A stretch of 64,000 nucleotides of DNA from DASVBE01 sp963770375 (GTDB lineage Bacteria > Actinomycetota > Actinomycetes > Streptosporangiales > Streptosporangiaceae), in the NCBI GenBank assembly GCA_963770375.1, contig CAVYPM010000028.1, forward strand, positions 124,001-188,000, written 5' to 3'. Below are positions 25,579 to 33,868 of this stretch, one piece after another. Each line of letters starts with the position of its first letter. The first letter of the stretch is position 1. The notes beneath the pieces are model-generated. The model did not search any database. It saw only the letters and a program-made list of their open reading frames with translations, and was not told where the DNA came from. Both the position numbers and the translations under genes were made by a program.

Positions 25579-27699
25579 ATGCAGGTCATCGCCACCGCCG
25601 GGCACGTGGACCACGGCAAGTCGGCGCTGCTGCGGGCGCTGACCGGGATGGAACCGGACCGGTGGGCCGAGGAGCAGCGCCGCGGCCTGACCATCGACCT
25701 GGGCTACGCCTGGCTGACCCTGCCGTCCGGGGAACGGATCGCGTTCGTGGACGTGCCGGGCCACGAGCGGTTCGCGGCCAACATGCTGGCCGGGGTCGGG
25801 CCGGTGCCCGCCGTGCTGTTCGTGGTGGCCGCCGACGGCGGCTGGATGCCCCAGTCCGCCGAGCACCTCGCGGTGCTGGCCGCGCTCGGCATCCGGCACG
25901 TGCTGCTCGCCGTCACCCGGTGCGATCTGGCCGGCCCCGGCCCGGCGCTGGCCGCCGCCGGTGAGGAGTTCGCCGCGGCCGGGCTCGGCCCGGTTCCGGC
26001 GGTCGCGGTCAGCGCCGTGACCGGCGAGGGCCTGCCCCGGCTGCGGGCCGAACTGGCCGCGCTGGCCGGCCGGATGCCCGCACCGGACCCGTCGGCCGCG
26101 ATCCGGCTGTGGGTAGACCGGGCGTTCAGCATCCCGGGCAGCGGCACGGTGGTCACCGGGACGCTGCCGCCGGCACCGTGGCCCGCGGCGACGAACTGCT
26201 GCTGGCCCCCGGGATGACACCGGTCCGGGTTCGCGGGCTCGAATCGCTGGGCGAGAAGACGGCCACGGCCACGGGAGTGGCCCGGGTCGCGCTGAACCTG
26301 CGTGGCCTGCACCGCGGCCAGGTCCGCCGCGGGATGGCCCTGATCCGCCCCGGCCAGTGGACCCTGACAACAGCCGCCGACGTGCGCCTGTCCGCACCCG
26401 CAGGCAGCCCAGCCATCGCCCGCTCGGCTGCGGCCACTGGCCCCAGGCGCGCGGGACGGTGCCAGCCGCAGGCGCCCTGGCCCCGCGCATCGCGGCGCCG
26501 GATGCAGGAGGCGGGACAGCCACGCCCACCGGCCGCAGACCGTCAGAACGGAATGGGCTGTTCCGTGATGAGGGCCCGGGGGAGCCTGGGCGGCAGCCAG
26601 CCAGTGCTGGCGGCGGGCGGGCGCGGGAGGTGGCTGTGCACCTCGGCTCGGCGCGCACCACGGCCCGGGTTCGTATTCTCGGCGGCGACATCGCCCGGCT
26701 GACGCTGCGTGACCCGCTGCCGATGCACGTGGGCGACCGGCTGCTGTTGCGCGACGCGGGCTCGGCCAGTCCCTCGGGCCATCCCGTGGTGCGCGGCGCC
26801 ACCGTGCTTGACGTTGCGCCGCCGCCGCTCACCCGCCGGGGCGCGGCGGCCGCGGCCGCGGCGATGCTGGCCGCCTGGCCGGACCGCCCCGGTCCGGCCG
26901 AGCTCCTCGAACGGAACGGGCTGATCCGTTCCGGCGCGCTGCGCGCGATGGGCATGAACGACCTGCCGCGCCCCGCTGGCCGGGGACTGGGTGATCAGCC
27001 CGGGCCTGGCCGGCCAAGCTGGCCGCGCAGCTGGCCGAGGCGGTCGCCGCGCACGCTGCGCCGACCCGCTGGCGCCCGGACTGCCCGCGGGGCCGCGCAG
27101 GCCGCGCTTGGCCTGCCTGATCGCCGCCTGGCCGAGGCCCTGGTCCGCCCGCCCCTGACCCTCCGCGACGGGGCCATCCGGCCGGCCTCGACCGGTCCGG
27201 ACGGGGCGGGGACTGCCGGGGCGGCGGGGCCCGCGTTCCCGGAACCGTAACCCGTTATCAGGACCGTGCGGACGGACCCGGGTCAGCTTCGGGTACGGCG
27301 CCCGCCCGCGCGGAGCCGCAGCCGCTGGGCTGGCGCCCGGCGGGCTGCCGGAGCCGGTGGCGGACGCGTTGCGGCCTGCGGGCAGACCTGGCTGCGGCGC
27401 CGTTCCTGGCCCCGGACGCCGGGCGGCTGGCTGAGCTCGGGCTGAATCCGCGGGCGGTGGCCGCCGCGGCCAGGGCCGGGCTGCTGCTGCGGGTCAGCGA
27501 TCAGATCGTGCTGGCGCCCGGTGCCGCGGAGCAGGCCGCGGGGATCCTGGCCGGGCTGCCGCAGCCGTTCACCACCGCGGAGGCCAGGAAGGCGCTGGGC
27601 AGCACCCGGCGGGTGGTGATCCCGCTGCTGGAGTACCTGGACCGGGCCGGCGTCACGCAGCGGCTGCCCGACGACCGGCGGCTCGTCAGGGAAGCCTGA
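25579..27699 (+). pseudogene. selB: selB, selenocysteine-specific elongation factor, multiply frameshifted
   Basis: Recognisable SelB from end to end but in many frames. The GTPase starts intact: TAGHVDHGKSALLRALTG, then GLTIDLGYAWLTL, DVPGHERFAANML and VTRCDL. It shifts near 26170 and goes on with VARGDELLLAPGMTPVRVRG. After ALIRPGQWTLTTAADVRL comes about 80 residues of unfamiliar sequence, then a new frame with EVAVHLGSARTTARVRILGG. Further shifts follow between 26950 and 27370. The C-terminal winged helices resume with LPQPFTTAEARKALGSTRR. I count six or more breaks in 2.1 kb. SelB would deliver Sec-tRNA to UGA codons; this copy looks dead unless the assembly is very poor here. Confidence 0.8.
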
Positions 27700-27708
27700 C
27701 CGGCTCCG

Positions 27709-28896
27709 CTAGCGATTGCCGCCGGCGCGGGTGGCGAACCGGGACGCGGCCCAGGTGGCGGGCTCGGCGGGCGGCTCGCCCGCGGCGATCCAGCGGGCCA
27801 GCACGGCCGCGGTGGCCGGCGCGTTCAGGATGCCGGTGCGGAAGTGGCCCGAGGTCAGCCAGGCGTTGTCCAGGCCCGGCACCCGGTCGATCACCGGCCG
27901 CCGGTCCGGGTGCCGGGGCCGGAAGCAGCACCACGCGTAGGCGACGCTCAGGTCGCGCAGAGCGGGGAGGGTCGCGGCCAGGCCGGCCATGATCGAGTCG
28001 ATCACGTCCGGGCGCACCGCGGGGCTCTCGTCGCCCAGGTCGAACGTGCCGCCGGCGAGCAGCCGGCCGTCCTCCAGCGGGGTGGCCAGCGGGGCCACGA
28101 TGCCCGGCAGGTCAACCGGGGCGGGCTCGGTGACCAGCAGGTGCCCCTTGACCCGGTCCGCGGGCAGGTCGAGCGGGAGCCCGTCGAGCACGGGCGGCAG
28201 CCCGGTGGCGAACACCACGGTGCCGGGCGAGATCGTCCCGGCCGAGGTCACCACCTTGGTCAGCCGGCCGCCGCGCAGCGTCACGCCGGTGGCGGCCACG
28301 CCGGTGACCACCGCGGGCAGGCCCGCGGCGAGCCTGGCCACCGCGCGCAGCGGGTTGAGCCGGGCCTGGTGCCTGATGAGCGCGCCCTCCATGGACCGGG
28401 CCAGGCCGGGAACCAGGTGCTCGACCTGATCCGGGTCGAGCCACTCGACGGCCGGGGGCTGATGCGCGGCGAACCCGCCGGGGTGCGGGGCCAGGCCGAG
28501 CCAGTCCAGCTCGACCAGGCCGACCCCGCCGGGCACGGACTCCTCGAGGTCGTGCCAGCGCTGCAGGCTGGCCCGCTCCAGGTCGAGGAACGGCTCCGGG
28601 TCGGACCACTGGTGCGGCTCAGGGATCAGCAGGCCGGTGGCCCCGCCGGTGGCGCCGGCCCCCAGCCACCCGGTCTCGATCAGCAGCACGGAGCCCAGGC
28701 CTGCCTGGTGGCAGGCGGCCGCGGTGGCCACGCCGAGTATGCCGCCCCCGACCACCAGGATGTCGGGGCGCTGACCGTCCACCGGCCCGTCGGTGCGGCC
28801 CAGCGTCGCCCGTTCCTGGCCGGTGAGCTGATCCCGCCAGATGGCGCTGCCAACCGTCATGACCCCATCCTCGGTGATGTGCCGTGTTTGCGTCAC
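27709..28896 (-). CDS. FAD-dependent oxidoreductase, D-amino acid/glycine oxidase type
   Basis: A 395-residue DAO-family flavoprotein. The dinucleotide fold is DILVVGGGILGVATAAACHQ (about residues 45-64). It is followed by GAGATGGATGLLIPEP and ends with the FAD-binding region CFRPRHPDRRPVIDRVPGLDNAWLTSGHF. It probably oxidises an amine or amino acid with oxygen or another acceptor; the substrate is unknown. Starting at the internal methionine (28860, MTVGSAIWRDQL) would shorten it by 12 residues. Its stop lies 9 bases from the selB stop, converging. Divergent from moaA. Confidence 0.85.
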   Translation of the reverse strand: MTQTRHITEDGVMTVGSAIWRDQLTGQERATLGRTDGPVDGQRPDILVVGGGILGVATAAACHQAGLGSVLLIETGWLGAGATGGATGLLIPEPHQWSDPEPFLDLERASLQRWHDLEESVPGGVGLVELDWLGLAPHPGGFAAHQPPAVEWLDPDQVEHLVPGLARSMEGALIRHQARLNPLRAVARLAAGLPAVVTGVAATGVTLRGGRLTKVVTSAGTISPGTVVFATGLPPVLDGLPLDLPADRVKGHLLVTEPAPVDLPGIVAPLATPLEDGRLLAGGTFDLGDESPAVRPDVIDSIMAGLAATLPALRDLSVAYAWCCFRPRHPDRRPVIDRVPGLDNAWLTSGHFRTGILNAPATAAVLARWIAAGEPPAEPATWAASRFATRAGGNR

Positions 28897-29083
28897 CTGC
28901 GCCGCGTGATTCCCTGCCCGTCGTGGCCTGTCGCGGCAGTGATCCGCCCGGCCCCCCGCGCCGTTTGCGGTGACCTGATGCTATGGGAGAGGCGCGGCAG
29001 GAGGCATGAGCCGGGCCGCACCACTGATCGGGACATAGGGTGAGAGTCTGGGGGCTGGACGGACCTGAGTGCCCGAGGGGGTG

Positions 29084-30085
29084 ATGTCGGTGGCTGTGCT
29101 GGCCGACTCGCACGGCCGGGTGGCGACCGACCTGCGGGTGTCGCTGACCGACCGGTGCAACCTGCGGTGCAGCTACTGCATGCCGCCCGAGGGGCTGGAC
29201 TGGCTGCCGAAGCCGGAGCTGCTCACCGACGACGAGACTGCCCGGCTGGTCCGGGTCGGGGTGGAGCGGCTTGGCATCACCGAGGTCAGGTTCACCGGCG
29301 GCGAGCCGCTGCTGCGGCGCGGCCTGGCCGGCATCGTGGCCGCCACGGCCGCGCTGACGCCGCGCCCGGAGATCTCGATGACCACCAACGGGATCGGGCT
29401 GGCCCGGGCCGCCGTGGCGCTGCGCGAGGCTGGCCTGGACCGGATCAACGTGTCGCTGGACACCCTGGACCCGGAGGTCTTCAAGCGGCTGGCCCGGCGG
29501 GACCGGCTGGCCGACGTGCTGGCCGGGCTGTCCGCGGCGGCTTCGGCCGGGCTGACGCCGGTCAAGGTCAACGCGGTGCTGATGCGCGGCGTGAACGACG
29601 GCGAGGCGGCCGGGCTGCTGCGGTACTGCCTGGACCACGGATACCAGCTGCGGTTCATCGAGCAGATGCCGCTGGACGCGCAGCACGGCTGGACGCGGAC
29701 GGGCATGGTGACCGCGGCCGAGATCCTGGAACAGCTGTCAGGGGAGTTCCGGCTGGAGCCCGAGGGGGCTGCCGCGCGGGGGGCGGCGCCGGCTGAGGTC
29801 TTTGCGGTGGACGGCGGCCCGGCCACCGTCGGGGTGATCGCGTCGGTGACGCGGCCCTTCTGCGGGGCCTGCGACCGGGTCCGGCTGACCGCGGACGGCC
29901 AGATCCGCAACTGCCTGTTCGCGCGCGAGGAGAGCGACCTGCGCGACGCGATGCGGTCCGGCGCGTCCGATGCGGACCTGGCCGCCCGCTGGGTGCGGGC
30001 GGTCGCCGGGAAACTGCCCGGGCACGGCATCGATGACCCCGGGTTCCTGCAGCCGGACCGGCCGATGTCCGCGATCGGCGGCTAG
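29084..30085 (+). CDS. moaA: GTP 3',8-cyclase MoaA (molybdenum cofactor step 1)
   Basis: A 333-residue radical SAM enzyme. The SAM cluster motif is LTDRCNLRCSYCMPPEGL (CxxxCxxC), FTGGEPLL follows, and the C-terminal cluster site is RPFCGACDRVRLTADGQIRNCLF. The protein ends in GG, as needed for MoaA activity. ATG 29084 sits four bases after GAGGGG; a GTG at 29069 is also in frame. With GTP and SAM it makes the first intermediate of molybdopterin. It is apparently intact even though mobA and fdhD in the window are not. Its stop shares CTAG with a degraded frame on the other strand. Confidence 0.94.
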   Translation: MSVAVLADSHGRVATDLRVSLTDRCNLRCSYCMPPEGLDWLPKPELLTDDETARLVRVGVERLGITEVRFTGGEPLLRRGLAGIVAATAALTPRPEISMTTNGIGLARAAVALREAGLDRINVSLDTLDPEVFKRLARRDRLADVLAGLSAAASAGLTPVKVNAVLMRGVNDGEAAGLLRYCLDHGYQLRFIEQMPLDAQHGWTRTGMVTAAEILEQLSGEFRLEPEGAAARGAAPAEVFAVDGGPATVGVIASVTRPFCGACDRVRLTADGQIRNCLFAREESDLRDAMRSGASDADLAARWVRAVAGKLPGHGIDDPGFLQPDRPMSAIGG

Positions 30086-30390
30086 CCCGTCGTTATCTTC
30101 GCCACCCACCAGGTGGGAGCCGCCCTCAGGGTCACGGGCTGCGGGTGGATGGCGGTGTCGTCGATGCACTGCACCGTCAGGCTGACCGGTGCCTGGGAGA
30201 CCGTGACCATCCGGAGAACATCAGCGTCACCGAGCTGCCCGGTGAAGCGGAGTGGTCTGGCGTGAGCTGGAAGGTCGAGGTGAATCCGGTGATGTCCGGG
30301 TTGGTGAGCGGGCCGATGTCGCAGGCCCGCCGAGGGGATCGGACTCGGAAGGGTTCCGCAGCGCCACGCTGACCACGCGAAGTAGGTTCC
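30082..30390 (-). pseudogene. Possible remnant of an exported beta-domain protein
   Basis: The 400-base gap after moaA has no intact gene. On the minus strand two adjoining frames give CDIGPLTNPDITGFTSTFQL, then after one apparent base loss VTVSQAPVSLTVQCIDDTA and WWVAKITTG before a stop. The threonine- and serine-rich beta pattern with paired cysteines looks like the end of a surface protein. No start, signal peptide or family match is visible. Confidence 0.3.
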
Positions 30391-30489
30391 CGCGGCGCTC
30401 AGGGCCGGGCTGCTCGGGTGGTTGACGTGCTGAAACCAGGCCAGGCGGTCCTGCAGACCCGGTCTGGCCCGGCGGGCCGGTGCCCGTAG

Positions 30490-30624
30490 GGTTGGGGCAT
30501 CTCTGATCTTCCTGAAGCCCCGACGACGCCGCGGAGCGGCCCGGATCCAGACGCCGGGACCGCCGCGGTGGTGCTCGCGGGCGGCCGCGCCGCGCGGCTG
30601 GGCGGCGCCTGGGTGAGCCGGTGA
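30490..30624 (+). pseudogene. mobA: mobA stump (molybdenum cofactor guanylyltransferase N-terminus)
   Basis: In frame from 30490, after a stop, the translation contains AAVVLAGGRAARLGGA, the nucleotide-binding start of MobA-type transferases (LAGGRSxRxGG). It then departs (WVSR) and stops at 30624. The remaining 170 or so residues of MobA are absent. It overlaps the next start (GTGA) and the DUF6457 gene, a known companion of mobA, follows. These facts suggest that mobA was deleted internally here. Confidence 0.5.
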
Positions 30625-31301
30625 CCCGGCCGGCCGAGTACCCGTTCTACTCGCAGTGGGAGTCTCCCGAGCTGGTGCCGTCGTTCCTGGACGGCTCGCT
30701 GACCGCCGAGCAGGACCCGCGATGGCACTGCTCCGGGGCGGCCAGCCCGGCCGAGTACGCCTACTGGGCCGTCAAGACCTGCGGCCTGGCCTGCCTGAAG
30801 ATGATCCTGGCCGCCCGGGGTGAGCCGGTGCCGCCGACCATGCGGCTGGTCGGGCGGGCCCTGGACTGGCAGGCATTCGTGCCGATCCCGGGCACCAGCC
30901 GGGTGCACGGCCTGATCTACCGCCCGTTCGCGGACTGGGTCAGGGCCGACTACGGCATCGCCGCGGAGGTCGCCGCGGAGCTGACCGCAGACGGCCTGGC
31001 CGGCCGGCTGGCCGGCGGTGCCGTGGTGATCGCCTCGGTGCATCCGTGGGTGCGCTGGCCGGACCGCGTCCCGCCGGACCGCGGCGGTCACCTTGTCCTG
31101 GTCACCGGCCGGGACGGCGGCCAGCTGATCCTCAACAACCCGTCCGGCCTGCCCGGCACCAGCCAGCACGCCGCCCGGATCGCCCTGACCGACTTCGCCA
31201 GGTTCTACGCTGGCCGCGGCATCGTGGTCGCCCCGCCCGGACCGGGCCCGCGCCCGGCGGGGCGCCGCCGCCGGGCTGGGACCGCGGTGACAGCGAAGTG
31301 A
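30621..31301 (+). CDS. C39-like papain-fold protein
   Basis: A 226-residue cytoplasmic protein of the peptidase C39-like type. The candidate catalytic cysteine is in VKTCGLACLKMIL (about residue 52), the histidine in RGGHLVLVTGR (about 155), and an asparagine in ILNNPSG. There is no signal peptide. Bacteriocin-processing C39 peptidases are fused to ABC transporters; this one stands alone and its target is unknown. The first 45 residues (YPFYSQWESPELVPSFLDG) are conserved-looking and aromatic. It begins with GTG overlapping the end of the mobA stump. Confidence 0.72.
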   Translation: MTRPAEYPFYSQWESPELVPSFLDGSLTAEQDPRWHCSGAASPAEYAYWAVKTCGLACLKMILAARGEPVPPTMRLVGRALDWQAFVPIPGTSRVHGLIYRPFADWVRADYGIAAEVAAELTADGLAGRLAGGAVVIASVHPWVRWPDRVPPDRGGHLVLVTGRDGGQLILNNPSGLPGTSQHAARIALTDFARFYAGRGIVVAPPGPGPRPAGRRRRAGTAVTAK

Positions 31302-31348
31302 GCCCGGGGCCGCATGGACCCCAGGATGGCAGCACGAGGAGGCAGGCC

Positions 31349-31663
31349 GTGAGCACGCAGCAGAGCTGGACCGAGGCCGCCTGTGCCGAGCTGGGCCTTG
31401 ACCCCGCCACGGTGGACGAGCGGCTGATCCTGAACCTGACCCGGGTGGTCGCGCACCGGGTGGACAGGCCCGCCGCGCCGCTGACCGCGTTCCTGGCTGG
31501 CCTGGCGGCCGGCCGTGGCGAGCCGCTGGCCGCGGCCGTGGCGAGTCTCATCGCTCTGGCCAGAGCCTGGCCAGAGCCGTCCGACGGCGCGCCCGCGCCG
31601 CGGAAGGACTCAGGCCAGGGCCCTGCGGCCGCAGGCGAGGAAGGGCACGTGCGGCAGGACTAG
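31349..31663 (+). CDS. DUF6457 domain protein
   Basis: A 104-residue protein, mostly helical in appearance. WTEAACAELGLDPATVDERL, ILNLTRVVAHRVDRPAAPLT and FLAGLAAG fit the small DUF6457 domain, which is found beside or fused to MobA in actinobacteria. Start GTG 31349 has GAGGAGG about six bases upstream. The C-terminal 30 residues are proline- and lysine-rich. Together with moaA and the mobA stump it marks a former molybdenum cofactor cluster. Its biochemical role is not known to me. Confidence 0.75.
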   Translation: MSTQQSWTEAACAELGLDPATVDERLILNLTRVVAHRVDRPAAPLTAFLAGLAAGRGEPLAAAVASLIALARAWPEPSDGAPAPRKDSGQGPAAAGEEGHVRQD

Positions 31664-31789
31664 CGCGCCCGCGCCGCCGGGGTGATCCCAGGCGGCCCGC
31701 TCCTGCTCCGCCAGCTCCCGCTCGCCGGGCCAGTTTCCGCATCTATCAGGCCCGCTGGGCCCAGACATGACTGATCTGTACCCAGGGGC

Positions 31790-31872
31790 TTGCCAGATCG
31801 AAGTTAACGATATATCTTTGAAATATCCAGATCGTCTAAGACGATCAGAGACTTGTGTATGACATACGTCAT
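31790..31872 (+). promoter_or_regulatory. Promoter and operator region of the PadR gene
   Basis: An A/T-rich stretch with TTGCCA (31790-31795) and TATCTT 17 bases on (31813-31818). It is followed by two dyads: GATCGTC-TAA-GACGATC (31830-31846, 7 bp perfect) and ATGAC-ATAC-GTCAT (31859-31872, 5 bp perfect). Both lie between the promoter and the padR start, a position suited to autorepression. Confidence 0.6.
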
Positions 31873-31899
31873 CACGACCACAACCAAGGAGTACAAGCA

Positions 31900-32559
31900 A
31901 TGCGAGAACGAGAAGAGGAAGGCTGGCGCCGGAGAGGCGACGACGAGCCCTGGCGCCGGCACGGCGGCAGGCGCGGCGGCCATGGCCGCGGCGGCCCGTT
32001 CCCCGGCCCCGGCCCCGGGTTCCGTGGGTCCGGCGGCTGGGCGGGCTACGGCGACCCCCGGTGGCTGGGCATGCGGCCCACACGGGCCCGGCGCGGCGAC
32101 GTCCGCGCCGCCGCCCTGGCGCTGCTGGCCGAGAACCCGATGAACGGCTACCAGATCATCCAGGAGATCAGCGAGCGCAGCGGCGGGGTCTGGCGGCCCA
32201 GCCCGGGGTCGGTGTACCCGGCCCTGCAGCAGCTCGAGGACGAGGGCCTGATCCGGGCCGAGGAAGGGGCCGGCGGGCGGCGTGCGTACCAGCTCACCGA
32301 CGACGGCCGGCACTACGCCGAAACCCATCCCGAGGAGCTGGACGCTCCGTGGGACGCGGTGGCCAACCCGGCCGGCGGCGCCGTCGAGATGCGGTCCCTG
32401 ATCGGCCAGCTCGCGATGGCCGCCCACCAGGTGCTCAGCGCGGGCACGGACGCCCAGGTGACCGAGGCGCGCAAGATCCTGACCGACTCCCGGCGGGCGC
32501 TGTACCGCATCCTGGCCGCGGATGACCAGGAGGCCAGCGCGCCGGCTGAGGGCCAGTAA
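31900..32559 (+). CDS. PadR-family transcriptional regulator
   Basis: A 219-residue repressor-type protein. The first 70 residues are unusual for the family: charged, then glycine- and arginine-rich (RRHGGRRGGHGRGG, PGPGPGFRGSGG). The PadR winged helix follows: RRGDVRAAALALLAENPMNG, YQIIQEISERSGGVWRPSPG, SVYPALQQLEDEGLI, YQLTDDGRHYAE. A C-terminal helix (about 170-205) would dimerise. ATG 31900 has AAGGAG nine bases upstream. No efflux or stress gene adjoins it, so its targets are unclear; the upstream dyads suggest autoregulation. Confidence 0.88.
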   Translation: MREREEEGWRRRGDDEPWRRHGGRRGGHGRGGPFPGPGPGFRGSGGWAGYGDPRWLGMRPTRARRGDVRAAALALLAENPMNGYQIIQEISERSGGVWRPSPGSVYPALQQLEDEGLIRAEEGAGGRRAYQLTDDGRHYAETHPEELDAPWDAVANPAGGAVEMRSLIGQLAMAAHQVLSAGTDAQVTEARKILTDSRRALYRILAADDQEASAPAEGQ

Positions 32560-32580
32560 ACCGGCCCGGCGCGGGAATTC

Positions 32581-32603
32581 CCCGGCCCGTCAATCGGGCC
32601 GGG
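32581..32603 (+). terminator. Terminator after padR
   Basis: A 9-bp perfect stem (CCCGGCCCG/CGGGCCGGG) with loop TCAAT, 21 bases after the padR stop. Confidence 0.6.
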
Positions 32604-33331
32604 CCCGCGAGGCCGATTCCCGGCGGCCGGTCAAGATCGCGAACCGGCCCGGCCGACTGGCATTTGCCAAAATGCCCGGCCGCCGCGAGTGCGGCATTCC
32701 CCGGAGGTCTCAACCTGACTACGGCCGGTTCCCGGCCGCGCCATACCGCGAGTCCCCGATAACCGCACAGATCCGCGAATTGCCGTGGCAGCGGTTCCGG
32801 TCGGGCGCCGGGCGGTTAAAACCCCGCCGATCAGCCTTCGGTTACCCGCATTCCGGGCAGTGCCGCCACCGGCGGCAATCCCGCCGGTACCGCCGCGGCC
32901 CGGGTGCCGCGGCCCCGCCCCTGCGCCGCCCGGCTCGCCGTCCGGTGACCCCGGCCGGGCCGCCCGCCGCGCCGGACGTGTGCCCTGGCGTGCGGAATGT
33001 CCCTATCCGGCCAGCGTGTTGCAGGCGGCCACAGCAAGCTAGCAAAGCCGGGACGCTGGCCAGGCGGTGCCGCCGGGCATGAAGGCGCCACGGCCGATCA
33101 CAGCGGGGGAGCAGAAGTTTCCCTGAAAAAGATGAGCGACGCCGGGTGGCTACGGGGGCAAACCACCCGGCGTCGCATTCATCGGCGCTCCGACGGGGGC
33201 CCGGAACGCCGGCACTGGTACTCCGGCGGGGGACCAGAGCACCGGTAGCAGGATACACCGAAACCCCCCCTAGCGCGTCAAGTACGGATTACGAAGCCCT
33301 CTCGTCATGGACACTGGCTCATCCTTGCTGA
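32604..33331. other. Non-coding stretch without a recognisable gene
   Basis: About 730 bases with no frame that resembles a protein. Open frames here are short, arginine- and proline-rich, and overlap one another on both strands. Codon-position bias typical of the neighbouring genes is missing. The only structures seen are small palindromes near 32660 and the strong hairpin at 33136-33176. Confidence 0.5.
33136..33176. terminator. Strong hairpin in the non-coding stretch
   Basis: A perfect 14-bp stem, GCGACGCCGGGTGG and its complement, with a 13-base loop. It is flanked by GAAAAAGATGA on the left and ATTCATC on the right. It could end an unannotated transcript from either side, or be part of a small RNA. 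It is 156 bases beyond the stop of the DUF3099 gene. Confidence 0.55.
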
Positions 33332-33817
33332 TCAGCCGTTTCCCGGCGGTGACGGATGGTGTGTTTGTGCCATCGGCGAAGGCGCGCCGTTTGTGCCCGG
33401 CATGTCAGTGTCTGGCCGGTTAGGTCCGGAGCCTGACTGGTTAGGCCCAGAGCCTGACTGGTTAGGCCCGGAGCCGCCGTCCGCCCGCTCCGCGTGACCC
33501 GGGTACTGCCGCTCCGGGGGCGGCGAGAAGCGCTCGGGCAGCCGCGGCTCGTACTCCCTGAACCCCCGCTGGTTGCTGGGCTCCCGGCCGCCGTTGGCGA
33601 ACACGACAGCGAAGTACGGGATGACGATCGCGCCCACCGCGGGGATCGCGGTGAGCCAGCCGGCGCCGTTGGTGAACAGCACCACGGCGATCACGAAGCA
33701 GACCACGCGGATCGCCATCATGATGAGATACCGCCGCTGCCGGAAGGCAATGTCCGCGGACAGCGGCGGCCGCGCCTGGGTCACCAGCTGAACCCTGGTC
33801 TTGCGCCGTCTCACCAT
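33332..33817 (-). CDS. DUF3099 membrane protein
   Basis: A 161-residue protein. QLVTQARPPLSADIAFRQRR, then two transmembrane helices (YLIMMAIRVVCFVIAVVLF and LTAIPAVGAIVIPYFAVVFA), is the DUF3099 pattern of actinobacteria. The function is unknown. The tail after residue 85 is hydrophilic and contains three 7-residue repeats (SGPNQSG and variants), encoded by 21-base DNA repeats, so its length may vary between strains. Confidence 0.9.
   Translation of the reverse strand: MVRRRKTRVQLVTQARPPLSADIAFRQRRYLIMMAIRVVCFVIAVVLFTNGAGWLTAIPAVGAIVIPYFAVVFANGGREPSNQRGFREYEPRLPERFSPPPERQYPGHAERADGGSGPNQSGSGPNQSGSGPNRPDTDMPGTNGAPSPMAQTHHPSPPGNG
33412..33474. repeat. Three tandem 21-bp repeats inside the DUF3099 gene
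   Basis: Units at 33412-33432, 33433-33453 and 33454-33474 share CTGRCYGGTTAGG. The last two units differ at one base. The unit length is a multiple of three, so changes in copy number keep the reading frame. Confidence 0.8.
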
Positions 33818-33868
33818 TCCAAGGTAAGCCCGCCGTTGCGTTGCGCGGGTATCAAGCGGCCCGCAATC

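Noticed and set aside
33412..33474. Possible CRISPR-like repeat
   Set aside because: The 21-base units are directly joined with no spacers and lie within the DUF3099 coding frame.
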